A stretch of 64,000 nucleotides of DNA from Mycolicibacterium cosmeticum. Lineage in GTDB: Bacteria; Actinomycetota; Actinomycetes; Mycobacteriales; Mycobacteriaceae. The stretch spans positions 124,001-188,000 of the forward strand of contig JACPVS010000017.1 of NCBI GenBank assembly GCA_016197365.1, read 5' to 3'. The position numbers and the translations under genes were made by a program. Under the pieces are notes generated by a model that was not told the origin of the DNA, did not search any database, and worked only from the letters and a program-made list of their open reading frames with translations. This document shows positions 8,155-18,080 of the stretch, one piece after another. Within the stretch, counting starts at the first letter, position 1, and the number at the start of each line of letters is the position of its first letter.

Positions 8155-8457
8155 ATGCCCGAAATCCCCGAGTCCGCCCCCAAGCCCCAGGACCACCAGA
8201 AGAAGAAGTCCGCCGCCGCCCGCAAGGCCGAAGCCGAAGGCTTCGTGACCATCGAACAGTGCGGCGTCTCCCTGAAAATCCCGATCGGCGGAAAAATCCC
8301 GCTGGCCGCATACCTGGCGTTCGAGGCCGAAGACGAACTCGGCGGCACGAAACTCCTTCTCGGAGACGAACAGTGGCAGGCATTCCTGGCCGCCAATCCG
8401 ACGCTGGACGACTTCGCTGAGGTCGGCGAGAAGTTGCAGGCGGCGGCGGGAAACTAG
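8155..8457 (+). CDS. Tail assembly chaperone, short form (gpG-like)
   Basis: The 100-residue protein has a Lys/Ala-rich start and a compact alpha/beta core. It sits just before the tape measure gene, as do lambda gpG-type chaperones that coat the tape measure during tail assembly. Translation ends at TAG 8455, directly after a slippery heptamer. SD AGGAGAAA precedes the ATG. Normal termination gives this short form, and slippage gives the long form. Confidence 0.88.
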   Translation: MPEIPESAPKPQDHQKKKSAAARKAEAEGFVTIEQCGVSLKIPIGGKIPLAAYLAFEAEDELGGTKLLLGDEQWQAFLAANPTLDDFAEVGEKLQAAAGN

Positions 8458-8849
8458 CCGGCCTCTTTCGCCTGCTCGACGAGTACGGCGATGAGATCGA
8501 GGCCGACCTACTACGCATCTACCGCATCGACCTACTCGACTTCTATCGCGGGAAGCTCTCGGCTCGGCGCATCCGGGTTCTGTTGCGTCAGTTGCCAACT
8601 GACTCGGCACTGCGCCGGGCGCTCAACGACGGCAAGCCTGCCTGGTCGGCCACCGATCATCTGCTGGCCGATCTGTGGACACTCACCCTGACGGTGGGCA
8701 CCGGCGGCAAGAGCACTGTCGAGGACCATCCCGTGCGCGCGGCCATGGAAGCGGCAGCGAAGGCGGCCGCCCTGGCTGAACGCCTGGCCGCCCTTCGTGC
8801 CGACTTCAACCGCCGTAAACGCAAGTACCTGAAAGCCTTTGGGAGGTGA
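8155..8849 (+). CDS. Tail assembly chaperone, frameshifted long form (gpGT-like)
   Basis: A -1 slip on GGGAAAC (8448-8454) takes ribosomes past the TAG into a frame that stays open to 8849. It first reads KLAGLFRLLDEYGDEIEAD. The joined frame adds about 130 residues (total near 231), helical and rich in Leu/Arg, ending four bases before the tape measure start. This is the conserved siphovirus arrangement in which the G:GT ratio controls tail assembly. The downstream part has no start of its own near the junction, which supports frameshifting over separate translation. Confidence 0.9.
8448..8454 (+). other. Programmed -1 ribosomal frameshift site GGGAAAC
   Basis: The zero-frame codons are GCG GGA AAC TAG, so the heptamer is a canonical X-XXY-YYZ slippery site immediately before the stop. 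After slippage the codons read GGG AAA and translation continues into the second chaperone frame. A stop codon adjoining the site may help pausing. Confidence 0.92.
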
Positions 8850-8852
8850 CAA

Positions 8853-11800
8853 GTGACAACCATCGGATACGCCACACTGCAACTCATCCCCTCGCTGCGC
8901 GGGGTCAAGCAAGCCATTGAGAGGCAGGCCCGCGACCTCAAGATCACCGCCGATGTCGACGTGACTGGTGCGCGGGAGGCCGGATTGCGTGCCGGTCGCG
9001 GCATCCGGCGCGGTATCGACGACGCGCAGATCGCTTCGGGTCTGCACCGCCAGGTGGAAAGCGAGCTGTCCTCGGCGAACGCGTCGCGCACCGGAAACCG
9101 GTTCGGGACCAACCTCGGCGGTGCGATCGCCGCTGGCGTCACCTCCAGCGTGCGCCGCCTGGCCGGCGGGCTGGCGCTGGTGTCGCGGATGGCCGGCAAC
9201 ACCGCCCGCGACATCGGGCGTATCACCTCCGCACTGATCCTGCTCACCGCAGTCGGCCGTGGCTTGTCGGTGCTGAACAACATCGGCAAGATCACCGCGC
9301 TGGGCACCATCGGATTCTCGGCGCTGCTCGGGGTGGCCACCGGTGTCTCGGCGCTGCTGGGTGGCCCGATGGTCGCGGCCTTGACGGCCTTCGGTGCCGC
9401 GATGGGTGTGGCGGCCGGCGCGGCGACGGGCTTGCTCGGTCCCGCGATCGCGGCGCTCGGCATCGGCATGGCCGGCCTCAAGGACGCTGCCAAGGCCTAC
9501 ATGACGACCAGCGAAGGCGGCGCGGCCTCGGCCAAGTCGTCGGCCGCAGCTGCCCGGCAGATCGAACAGGCCGAAAAGGGTGTCGAACGCGCCAAGCGCG
9601 ACTCCCGCGACGCCGAACGCGATCTCACCCGGGCTCGCAAGGATGCTGCGGAACAGATCGAGGATCTCAATCTGGCTCTGCGCGGGTCGGCACTGTCTGA
9701 GCGCGACGCGCAACTGTCGCTGTTGGAGGCGCGCCGCGATCTCCAGAACATCGGCAAGGACGGCCAGCCGGTCGACATGCTCGACCGTGAGCGTGCCGTC
9801 TTGCGGGTCCAGGAGGCCGAACAGCGGCTCGCTGAAACCCAGGAATCCAACGGGGATCTGGCCGAAAAAGCCGCCGACGCAAACCGTCTCGGCGTCGAGG
9901 GTGCGGACGGGGTGGTGTCCGCCAAACAGCGCGTCGCCGACGCCAACCAGGCCATCATCGACTCCGAGCGGCAGTTGGCCGACGCGCGCCAGGCGGCGGC
10001 CGACGCCCAAGGCGGCGGGGCCAGCGTGGACCCGTTCGATGCGATGATCGGGCAGCGCATGGCGCCGCTGCTCGACGCGGTCAAGAACGTCCGCCGGTCG
10101 GTCACTGACAGCCTGTCCTCGGCGCTTACGCCCGCGTTCGCGACCTTCGGCGGCCTGCTGGACAACGTGTCACCCAAGCTGTCCGGTATCGCCGGGGTGC
10201 TGGGCGGGATCGGAACCGGCATCGCCACATCGCTGGCCGGCCCGGTTGCCACCAAGGGCTTCGACGACATGGCGGCGGCGTCCACTGAGTTCTTCACCGC
10301 GTTCAAGGGCGAACAGGGCATCGGTGGCCTGGCGAGCAGTCTGGTGTCGTTCGCGGGCACGGCGGCCAAGACGTTCGCCGGCGTGGGTGTCGATCTCAAC
10401 GGCGCCCTGTTGTCGTTTGGTGACTGGCTGCGCAACATCTCGCCGGGCGAGATGGTGGCGACTTTCCAGGCGTTCCGCCAAGTCCTGTCCAGCATTGGCA
10501 ACGTCGTCAGGCCGATCGTGTCCGGGTTGCGCGAACTGGGCGGGATTACCGCGCCGGCGCTGGCGCCCGGATTCCAGGACATCGGTACCGCGATCGGCCA
10601 GGCCACTCCCGGCATCACGGAGATGGCCCGCACGCTGATGCCGGGCCTGTCTCAGGTGATGAGCAACCTTGCACCCGTGTTGCCGGCGCTGGTGAGCGCG
10701 TTCACCCCGTGGGCGACGGTCACCGCCGCACTGGCGCCGCACCTGGCCACCATCGTCACCCATCTCGGGCCGCTGGCTCCGATCATCCTGGCGGTCACGC
10801 TGGCGGCCAAGGGCATCGGTGCGGCGATGATCGTCTGGAATACGGCGATGGCGGCGGCGTCGATCGCGCAAGGCGTCTTCGCTGCTGCGACCGGTGCCGG
10901 TACGGCGGCGCTGGGAACCAACACCATCGCACTGGCTGCACACCGCGTGGCCATGGTCGCCGGTGCGACCGCCACCAAGGCCATCACCGCCGGCCAATGG
11001 CTGCTCAACGCCGCCCTGACCGCCAACCCCATCGGTCTCGTCGTAGCTGCACTGGCCGCCCTGGTCGCGGGTTTGGTGTACGCCTACAACCACTCTGAGA
11101 CGTTCCGCAAGATCGTTGACGCGGCGTGGAAGGGCATCAAGGTTGCCGCCGAAGCGGTCGTGAACTGGTTTGTCGACACCGCCTGGCCGTTCCTGAAAAA
11201 GGTGTGGGAGGGCATCGGCGAGGGATTCTCGTGGCTGGTCACCAAAGCCGGCGAGGTGTGGACCGGTGTCAAGGAAAAGTTCACGGCCATCGTCGATTTC
11301 GTCACCGGGCTCCCGCAGGCGATCACCAACGGCGCCAAAGGCATGTGGGAGGGATTGAAGAACGGTCTGCTTGAGGTGCTGCGGTGGATTGCCGACAAGT
11401 GGAACAGTCTGTCTGACACGTTGAGTTTCGATGTCCCCGAATGGGTTCCCGAGATCGGCGGGAAGAAATTCCAGCCGATGCCGAAGATTCCGCAGTTTGA
11501 CGTTGGTGGCTACACGGGCAACGTGCCGATCAACCAGATTGCCGGCGTCGTGCACGGTGACGAGTTCGTCGTCAAGGCTGCCTCTCGGCAGATGATCGAG
11601 GCCGGCCACCCCGGGCTGCTCGACCACATGAACACCACTGGCCGGCTACCCGGATACCAGCTGGGCGGCTTCGTCGATAAGGCCAAGCAATTCGCGCGGG
11701 GTCTCGCCGGATCGCCGTACCTGATGGGTGGATTCTCTGCCAACGGTATCGACTGCTCGGGTCTGGTGTCTGCGGTCGTCAACGTGGCCACCGGTCGAGA

Positions 11801-12779
11801 GCCGTACCAGTCGCGGATGTCCACTGTCACCGAGGGGTCCTGGTTGCAGGCCCTCGGATTCAAAACGGGCACTGGCGAATCGGGTGACCTGCGTGCAGGC
11901 TGGTGGGACAAAGGCGGCGGGGCCAACGGGCATACGGCCGGCACGTTCCCCGACGGGACCAATTTTGAGTCGAATGGGTCCCAAGGTGTGGTGATTGGTG
12001 GCAGCACCGGCGCGAGCCACCCGCAGTTCACCGAACACGCCTACCTACCGGTAGGCACCTCGTCTCTCAGCGACAACGGTACAGCCACCGCACCGTCAAC
12101 CGGGGTGTCCACCAAGGGGGACGCCCCGGCGGACCTCGGGCCGCTGCCCTCGGGCGGCGGCAGCTATGGCGGAGGCGCCGGCAGTCTGCCGACATCGCTA
12201 TCCGGATTGTCCAGCTGGGGGCTTGACGGGCTCGGCGTCGATACACCGACCCCTTCGGGCACTCGACGATTCGAGTTCGGCAAGGCTGCCAGCGCGGCGG
12301 TCAGCGGCCAGGTTGGTTCTCTGCTGGGTGTTTTCGGGGTCAACGACTCGCCGGGGTGGCTGCAAGGACTCAGCAAGTTCGCCGGTGGCCTGTCGATCGG
12401 TGGGAGTCTCGGCGGCGTCAGCGCTGGGGTGCCGCATGCGGGGACCGGCGCCGCGCCCGGGCCGCTCGACGACGAGCTGAACAAGCAGCTCTACGACGAC
12501 GGTGGCTGGCTGCCCGAAGGGCTGACCCTGGCCCATAACAAGACCGGCGGCCCGGAAGCCGTGCTGACCAAAAGCGCGTGGGGCGCTGCCAGAGATGGGA
12601 TCGATATCGCTATGAAGATGGCCAAGGGTTTCATGAACCCCGGCGCCGGCCAGCAAGCGCAACAGCCGGTGCCGGCGCAGGTGAACTACGAGATCCACGC
12701 CCGCGACACCGAAGACGCGTTCATTCGGGCTCAGCGCCAGGAACGTGAGCGGGCCGCCGCGAAACTGGCGAGGTTCTGA
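8853..12779 (+). CDS. Tape measure protein with NlpC/P60 peptidase domain
   Basis: At 1308 residues this is the longest gene here, with a GTG start after SD GGGAGGTGA. Residues 60-210 have repeated hydrophobic helices, residues 220-390 are a charged coiled coil, and residues 560-760 contain further hydrophobic segments. An NlpC/P60-like domain spans about 935-1070, with Cys968 in GIDCSGL and a His near 1027 (GANGHTAG). It sets tail length and is ejected into the cell. The peptidase likely opens peptidoglycan locally during DNA entry. The last 200 residues are Gly/Ser-rich and then basic. Confidence 0.92.
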   Translation: MTTIGYATLQLIPSLRGVKQAIERQARDLKITADVDVTGAREAGLRAGRGIRRGIDDAQIASGLHRQVESELSSANASRTGNRFGTNLGGAIAAGVTSSVRRLAGGLALVSRMAGNTARDIGRITSALILLTAVGRGLSVLNNIGKITALGTIGFSALLGVATGVSALLGGPMVAALTAFGAAMGVAAGAATGLLGPAIAALGIGMAGLKDAAKAYMTTSEGGAASAKSSAAAARQIEQAEKGVERAKRDSRDAERDLTRARKDAAEQIEDLNLALRGSALSERDAQLSLLEARRDLQNIGKDGQPVDMLDRERAVLRVQEAEQRLAETQESNGDLAEKAADANRLGVEGADGVVSAKQRVADANQAIIDSERQLADARQAAADAQGGGASVDPFDAMIGQRMAPLLDAVKNVRRSVTDSLSSALTPAFATFGGLLDNVSPKLSGIAGVLGGIGTGIATSLAGPVATKGFDDMAAASTEFFTAFKGEQGIGGLASSLVSFAGTAAKTFAGVGVDLNGALLSFGDWLRNISPGEMVATFQAFRQVLSSIGNVVRPIVSGLRELGGITAPALAPGFQDIGTAIGQATPGITEMARTLMPGLSQVMSNLAPVLPALVSAFTPWATVTAALAPHLATIVTHLGPLAPIILAVTLAAKGIGAAMIVWNTAMAAASIAQGVFAAATGAGTAALGTNTIALAAHRVAMVAGATATKAITAGQWLLNAALTANPIGLVVAALAALVAGLVYAYNHSETFRKIVDAAWKGIKVAAEAVVNWFVDTAWPFLKKVWEGIGEGFSWLVTKAGEVWTGVKEKFTAIVDFVTGLPQAITNGAKGMWEGLKNGLLEVLRWIADKWNSLSDTLSFDVPEWVPEIGGKKFQPMPKIPQFDVGGYTGNVPINQIAGVVHGDEFVVKAASRQMIEAGHPGLLDHMNTTGRLPGYQLGGFVDKAKQFARGLAGSPYLMGGFSANGIDCSGLVSAVVNVATGREPYQSRMSTVTEGSWLQALGFKTGTGESGDLRAGWWDKGGGANGHTAGTFPDGTNFESNGSQGVVIGGSTGASHPQFTEHAYLPVGTSSLSDNGTATAPSTGVSTKGDAPADLGPLPSGGGSYGGGAGSLPTSLSGLSSWGLDGLGVDTPTPSGTRRFEFGKAASAAVSGQVGSLLGVFGVNDSPGWLQGLSKFAGGLSIGGSLGGVSAGVPHAGTGAAPGPLDDELNKQLYDDGGWLPEGLTLAHNKTGGPEAVLTKSAWGAARDGIDIAMKMAKGFMNPGAGQQAQQPVPAQVNYEIHARDTEDAFIRAQRQERERAAAKLARF

Positions 12780-12780
12780 T

Positions 12781-13929
12781 ATGGCCGTCGCAACGATCAC
12801 GCTGGAATCGTCCAACGGTGACTCGGTGGTGGTGTCCGCACCCGATGACACCTTCCTCGAAGATGACATCGTCTTGGACACCGACCCCCAGGGCGTCTAT
12901 GACACCGGGTTCAAGGTGCGCACCGTCTCCGGGGCCTTCGAGCCTGGTGGCCGCATCGTCGGCGAATCGGTGCCGATCCGGGAACCGGTGTTGCCGTTCT
13001 GGCTGACCCCGGCCAGCCGGCCCCGCTTTCAGCGACTGTGGGGCACGCCAGGCAACTTTCAGAAGGTTCGGTGGCACTACGACGGTCCATCGGGCCGGCG
13101 GTCGCTGACGTTGAAGCTGGCCAAGGAAATCCAGTACACCACCGAAGGCGGGTTCGACGCCGACATCGACAAGGTGTATCACGCGGTGGTCTCGGCGCTG
13201 GCCGTCAATCCGATGTTCGAGGGGGTGGAGACGGCAACGCAGTGGACCAATCCGAGCGCGCGATTCACCATCGCCGTCATCGGTACCGGCGGCACGCTGC
13301 GGCTCACCTACGGTTCGGCACCAACACTGCAGATCGCCTACCCCGCCACGCCGGCCGTCGTGCAATCGGCCTTGGAAACCGTCGCCGGGGTGGGCAAGGC
13401 GACCGTCACCGGGACGACGGGCGCCTACACCGCCGCGTTCACCGACACCAGCGGCGGCGCGCTCACGGGGTCGGCGTCCAGCCTGACCGGCAGTGGCAAA
13501 AAGGTCACCATCGACCAGGTGGCAAACACCGGTTGGTTTGAGGTCTGGAATCCCACCGATCAGGATCTCTGGAACGAATGGGAATTCGATCCGGCCGTGC
13601 AGTGGCAGTTTCCTGACTTCGGATTCGGTCAAGAACGCCGGTGGGGTCGCGCGGTCGGTGAGGATGCCGCGCGCATGATCGTCACTCCGACCTTGACACA
13701 GATGCTCAGCGTCATGAGTGACCCGTTCATGGACACCTATGTCTCTGCTGACTTGTCCAATGCGGCAGGGCTTTTCAACGGTGTCGAACCGGTCTACCCG
13801 GTTCCGCCCTACACCGGTACCGAAGACGAACCGATCCTCATGCCGGTGCTGTGCAAAGGGCCGGCCGGTGCGAAAGTGACGCTGCGGCAGCGGCGGTTCT
13901 GGTCGGCGGAAAGCGGGCTGGAAGCGTGA
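12781..13929 (+). CDS. Minor tail protein (distal tail-like)
   Basis: This 382-residue beta-rich protein starts one base after the tape measure stop. The N-terminal 130 residues resemble a distal-tail hub domain that contacts the tube end. Residues about 160-245 carry the beta insertion also found at the C-terminus of the major tail protein (alternating strands, VVQSALETVAGVGKATVTG, then GAYTAAFTDTSGG). The C-terminal part is Trp-rich (WNPTDQDLWNEWEFD). The first minor tail gene after the tape measure is usually Dit-like, so the call is positional plus fold pattern. Confidence 0.75.
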   Translation: MAVATITLESSNGDSVVVSAPDDTFLEDDIVLDTDPQGVYDTGFKVRTVSGAFEPGGRIVGESVPIREPVLPFWLTPASRPRFQRLWGTPGNFQKVRWHYDGPSGRRSLTLKLAKEIQYTTEGGFDADIDKVYHAVVSALAVNPMFEGVETATQWTNPSARFTIAVIGTGGTLRLTYGSAPTLQIAYPATPAVVQSALETVAGVGKATVTGTTGAYTAAFTDTSGGALTGSASSLTGSGKKVTIDQVANTGWFEVWNPTDQDLWNEWEFDPAVQWQFPDFGFGQERRWGRAVGEDAARMIVTPTLTQMLSVMSDPFMDTYVSADLSNAAGLFNGVEPVYPVPPYTGTEDEPILMPVLCKGPAGAKVTLRQRRFWSAESGLEA

Positions 13930-15680
13930 CCCTGGCCACGTTCGCCGAACCGTTCACCGGCACTGACCATGACGACTTCGCGGCGTGGTCGCGCGAGGTC
14001 CGCGAGTACCGCATCGAACGCGCGTATGACCGTCCGATCATCAAGCTCTACGACGGCGACTGGGTGTACCGGGGCACCGTCTACGGCGAGATCGCCGGCA
14101 ACGTCCACCAGATCGTCAACGAGACCGGCACCATTACCGTCCGGTTGCCGATCGACCTGGACGACCGACGCGGGACCTGGGCGGCGTTCTGGGCACTCGA
14201 CGAGGAAGCGCGCGGCACCCGCAACATTCACGTCATCATCGAGACGATGGGCGCCCGCATCGGCGGCCGGATGAATCCGAAAAACGGCGTCAAGGTCGTC
14301 CGCGGTGACAAGGGCGACGAGGTCGTTATCAACTTCCTCGACGACATCGAGGAACTGAAAAACGTTTACACAGCGGGCAATCCGTTCCTGCCCCTGTCAC
14401 TGATCCAACAGCCCAAAGCGTGGATGCTCTACCTGCAAGCCGACCACGCGATCCTACTGACGCTGGCCGCCAACCTGCTGCGCCTGCAACTGACCAACAT
14501 CAGCATCGCCGACCTCCTGGAGCTGCTCAACCCGTTCAAATGGTCGCTGGGCAACCTGCTCGATGTGTGGCAGCAGTCGCAGATCGTGGTCGTGCCACGC
14601 AACTTCAACGATAGCGTCGCGCCCCTGGCGTTGTTCGTCGGCAGCATCCGCACATCCGTGTTCGATGTGGCGGCGCCGATCCTGGAAGATGCTGAGCTGC
14701 AATGGGATTTGCAACGGTGGTTCAAGGGCGACCCAGAGCCGTGGCCCGGGGCCGGCACGGGATGGCGCAACGGCACCCTGTTCGTGCGCATCGTCGACAA
14801 ATCCGGATTCCGACGCAAAACGTCGATCGGCGGCAACCTGCTGCTCGGTCTGACCCGCACCGTCGCCGGGGTGCTGTCCAACCACGTCGAAGACAGCTAC
14901 GACCTGTTCACCGGTGAGACGATCGACGAGACCGGCTACCGGCTGCCCGGCAAGCTTGGGACGCAACCCTCTGACCCCTACGTGATCTACCGCGACGGTG
15001 ACATCACCGGCATCCAAACCTCGGAGTTCTCCCGATCCCCGGGCGGTGCCGGCCGCATCACCGTGGGCGGTCAGTCAATGCCTGGCGTCAACGAGCTGAT
15101 CTCCGCCGCTGTGCAGTATGGCGGAGATGTATTGGGCGACAACATCGGTGCGGCCATTACAGCCGGCGTCGGATTCACCGTGTCGGTGGGATCACTCGGT
15201 GGTGCGCTCGATAGCTTCCTGAATCCGATCTACCGTGACTCGATCCTGGCGTGGATCTCGGTACCGCTGCTGCTGCGGGTGCGCGACCAGGGCTGGGGGC
15301 ACTACCTGGAAACCACCAGCACCAACGTGACGCAGGCGTTCACGGCGGCCTCGGTGGCCGACCTGCGACGGCGGCGGCGCGAGACCGACCCGGACACCTC
15401 GTTCAATCTCACCGTGGCCAATGCTTCGCCGTGGCTGATTGGCGCCAACGGCTTCGGTCACTGGTGGCTGGGTGACCGCATCGGCGGAACGCAAAAGTAC
15501 TTGATGCCAAGGGTGTTCGTTCGCCGCAACCGCGTACTTGACATCGCGTGGGGTGACGGCAGAGGCCTCGTCATCGAAGGCGAGTTCGGCGACACCCGCC
15601 AGGAAAGCGACTCATTCGAGCGGATGGCCTCGCTGATGGCCAACGCGATGAGTGGACTACAACAGATTGGACTGTGGTGA
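13926..15680 (+). CDS. Minor tail protein (tail hub / Tal-like)
   Basis: A 584-residue protein translated from GTG 13926 in a GTGA overlap with the preceding gene. It is mixed alpha/beta without low complexity. Features include GARIGGRMNPKNGVKVVRGDKGDEV and a Trp-rich centre (WGWG and WRNGTLFVRIVDKSGFRRK region). The family is common in mycobacteriophages as the second minor tail protein after the tape measure. It probably forms the baseplate hub through which DNA leaves. No hydrolase motif was seen. Confidence 0.75.
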   Translation: MTLATFAEPFTGTDHDDFAAWSREVREYRIERAYDRPIIKLYDGDWVYRGTVYGEIAGNVHQIVNETGTITVRLPIDLDDRRGTWAAFWALDEEARGTRNIHVIIETMGARIGGRMNPKNGVKVVRGDKGDEVVINFLDDIEELKNVYTAGNPFLPLSLIQQPKAWMLYLQADHAILLTLAANLLRLQLTNISIADLLELLNPFKWSLGNLLDVWQQSQIVVVPRNFNDSVAPLALFVGSIRTSVFDVAAPILEDAELQWDLQRWFKGDPEPWPGAGTGWRNGTLFVRIVDKSGFRRKTSIGGNLLLGLTRTVAGVLSNHVEDSYDLFTGETIDETGYRLPGKLGTQPSDPYVIYRDGDITGIQTSEFSRSPGGAGRITVGGQSMPGVNELISAAVQYGGDVLGDNIGAAITAGVGFTVSVGSLGGALDSFLNPIYRDSILAWISVPLLLRVRDQGWGHYLETTSTNVTQAFTAASVADLRRRRRETDPDTSFNLTVANASPWLIGANGFGHWWLGDRIGGTQKYLMPRVFVRRNRVLDIAWGDGRGLVIEGEFGDTRQESDSFERMASLMANAMSGLQQIGLW

Positions 15681-16096
15681 GCGAAGACCGGATCACACCC
15701 GAAGACGCGCAGGCGTTGGCCGACAAAGTCATCGAATCGGAGGTCATCCCCAAGAAGATTCCCGCCGTTGACGACATCGATGGCCAGACCAAGGCGATCG
15801 GCGGCGCCCTGGCGTCGGCGCTGCTGACGGCAACCGAGATGCCGTTGCACATGTTGCAGCCGGTGGTGGGCGACCTGGCCGCGCAGATGGTCGCGCTCGG
15901 TGTGCGCCAAACCGAGCACGTCGACCCGTCCGCTATCCATGCCCCGGCGTGGATCACCGATGGCGTGCGCCAGCAGTCGGTGAAGCTGCCTGATCCGCCA
16001 CAGCACACCGAAGCTGAGCCTGCCGTGGCGATGACCGCCACCGCACCGGAGCCGCCCCAGCGGTTGTCGGCGAAAGCGCGGGCGGTTCGCCTGTGA
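15677..16096 (+). CDS. Small tail-module protein, unknown
   Basis: A 139-residue protein beginning at GTG 15677 (an in-frame GTG at 15674 is also possible), coupled to the previous stop. The first half is predicted helical (EDAQALADKVIESEVIPKKIP), the middle is hydrophobic (GGALASALLTATEMPLHMLQP) and the C-terminus is Pro/Ala-rich. Mycobacteriophages often have a short gene here between the hub and the fibre-like proteins. I recognise no function. Confidence 0.65.
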   Translation: MSEDRITPEDAQALADKVIESEVIPKKIPAVDDIDGQTKAIGGALASALLTATEMPLHMLQPVVGDLAAQMVALGVRQTEHVDPSAIHAPAWITDGVRQQSVKLPDPPQHTEAEPAVAMTATAPEPPQRLSAKARAVRL

Positions 16097-18072
16097 CCAC
16101 TCCCGGCGGCGTCTCCAACCTGCCGGCCGGCGCGCTGACGGTCGACAACATGGCCGACAAGTTGCAGGACATGAGCCCAGGCGCGATGCGAGCGCGTGCC
16201 GTCGAACGGATGCCCGGCACCTTCAACAGTTCCAACGGCGGCAATCCCCTGGTCGACCTGACCCCGTTCGGCATCCTGACCAAACTGTTCGCTGGATTCA
16301 ACTCCCACGTCGCCAACGCCGACCCGGCCGACATCAACGGCCCCGAAGACTTGCCCGGGCTGCTGCTCGACTTCATCCACGAGCTGCCCGTAGTCGGCCA
16401 GTTCGTCGACCTCCTCGACGCGATCGGCGGGCACTACACCGGCACCGATCCGAACCTGTTGGGGATTCAATCCCTGTTCAAGGGTGTCCGGGGCGACCTC
16501 AACGGGCTACGGATCTTCATCGAGAAGCTCATCGGCCAGGCCCTCGACCTGTTGCACCTGCCCACGCCAGAGCAGGCCTGGCACCAGATCATGACCACGT
16601 TCCTCGACCCGCTGGCGTGGCTGCGCAACATCCCCATCGGCTCGATCTCGTCGTCGACGCCCAACCTGCTGACCAACTTCATCTCGGCCGACTCTTTCGT
16701 CGGTGAGGACATGTGGGTGTTCGACGACGCGGCGAAGCCGTCTGGGGCTACCGGTTCGGTGCGGACAGTGATCGACGGGACCGTCCACGAGCTGATCTCG
16801 GAACGGATCGCGCTCGACGTTGGCCGCAAGGTGAATGCCTCGGTGCGGATCGCCTACGCCGCCCTCTCGGCGCCGGCTGGCTCCCAGGTCCGTCTGTCGT
16901 GGATCGGGTGGAGCGGCGACACAGAGGTGGCCGGCGGCGACTTCGAGGTGCACCAACCCACCTCGGCGGCCAAGGACTGGACCACGATCGACGGGTCACT
17001 CACCCGCCAGGAATCTGACCTCTGGGACAGCATTTCCATCCGTCTGGCAGTGACCCCGTTCCCGTCATCCACGGCGGGCACGGTGTGGTTCGCGCTGCCT
17101 CGCGCCACCAAGCCAGACCTGTTGCCGCAGAACCTCGTGAGCGGCCTGGGCGATGCGCTCGCCAAGGCCGGTCAGTCGATCCGGGACGCGATCTGTAACG
17201 CGCTGGGCATCGGTGGTTCGGGGCACAGCGACGCTGATGTCATCCATGCGCTGACGAACATTCCGCAGGCCGCGGTGGCCGGTATCAAAGCGTTCGTCGA
17301 CGACGCGGGCGACGCGTTCAAGGCGATCTGGAACGGCTGGTTTGGGTCGGGTGGCACCGGCAGTCCGCAGCAGGTGCAGTACGCGATCGAGACGATCAAA
17401 GACACCGTCCTCAACGGCTACACGGTGCACACCGCCACGGCCAGTGAGACGGGTTGGGTTGTGCCGCAACATATCGAGTGCATCGTCTTGCTGACCGGCG
17501 GTGGGCAGCCCGGAAAGAGGGGTTCTAGCAACAGCGGCCCGGGCGGGGACGGTGGCCTTGGCGGCTCGTACCTGGCCCAGGCCGTGGACCTGACGGGCAT
17601 CACGGCCCTGGACATCGCTGTCGGAACGGCCGGCAACAAATCCTTTGTGCGGGTGGCCGACGCCTCCGCTCCGCACACGGGTGCGGTGGTGATCCAATCG
17701 CCGGCGCACGGCTCTCCGGGCGGCATCGCAGGCCCGTTCGGCTACACCGGGACAACCTCGACGCCGGGCGATGGCGGTAAGGGCGGTAACTATCCCGGCG
17801 GCGGTGGTGCCCAAGGAACGTCGTCGGCGGCCGGCGTGGGCGGAACGCAAGGGCAGGACGGCGGTTCGGTGTCACCCGGCGCGGCCACGAAAAGCGGTGG
17901 AGGTGGTGGCGGTGGTGGCTATGGCGCCCCCAACGCGGTCGCACCTGCCGGCGGCGGCGGGAACGGCGGTTACCCCGGTGGTGGCGGCGGCGGGGGTGGC
18001 GGCATCTACGCCAACGCCGGTGGTCCTGGTGGTGCTGGCGCGCCGGGTGTCGTGTGGATTCTGACGAGGTAG
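16093..18072 (+). CDS. Minor tail protein with Gly-rich C-terminal fibre domain
   Basis: The protein has 659 residues and starts at GTG 16093, overlapping the previous stop. The N-terminal 230 residues are helical with hydrophobic stretches. Residues 230-345 form a carbohydrate-binding-like beta sandwich (WVFDDAAKPSGATGSVRT onward). From about residue 465 there is a beta part followed by a very Gly-rich tail with long Gly runs and a closing VVWILTR strand. This is typical of phage receptor-binding tail fibres with a polyglycine-II type tip. It probably touches the mycobacterial surface, which is inference. Confidence 0.78.
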   Translation: MTTPGGVSNLPAGALTVDNMADKLQDMSPGAMRARAVERMPGTFNSSNGGNPLVDLTPFGILTKLFAGFNSHVANADPADINGPEDLPGLLLDFIHELPVVGQFVDLLDAIGGHYTGTDPNLLGIQSLFKGVRGDLNGLRIFIEKLIGQALDLLHLPTPEQAWHQIMTTFLDPLAWLRNIPIGSISSSTPNLLTNFISADSFVGEDMWVFDDAAKPSGATGSVRTVIDGTVHELISERIALDVGRKVNASVRIAYAALSAPAGSQVRLSWIGWSGDTEVAGGDFEVHQPTSAAKDWTTIDGSLTRQESDLWDSISIRLAVTPFPSSTAGTVWFALPRATKPDLLPQNLVSGLGDALAKAGQSIRDAICNALGIGGSGHSDADVIHALTNIPQAAVAGIKAFVDDAGDAFKAIWNGWFGSGGTGSPQQVQYAIETIKDTVLNGYTVHTATASETGWVVPQHIECIVLLTGGGQPGKRGSSNSGPGGDGGLGGSYLAQAVDLTGITALDIAVGTAGNKSFVRVADASAPHTGAVVIQSPAHGSPGGIAGPFGYTGTTSTPGDGGKGGNYPGGGGAQGTSSAAGVGGTQGQDGGSVSPGAATKSGGGGGGGGYGAPNAVAPAGGGGNGGYPGGGGGGGGGIYANAGGPGGAGAPGVVWILTR

Positions 18073-18080
18073 GCGGACAA

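Noticed and set aside
8532..10010. A 492-codon minus frame over the tape measure gene
   Set aside because: Composition mirrors the Ala/Arg-rich coiled coil of the sense strand; no start signal.
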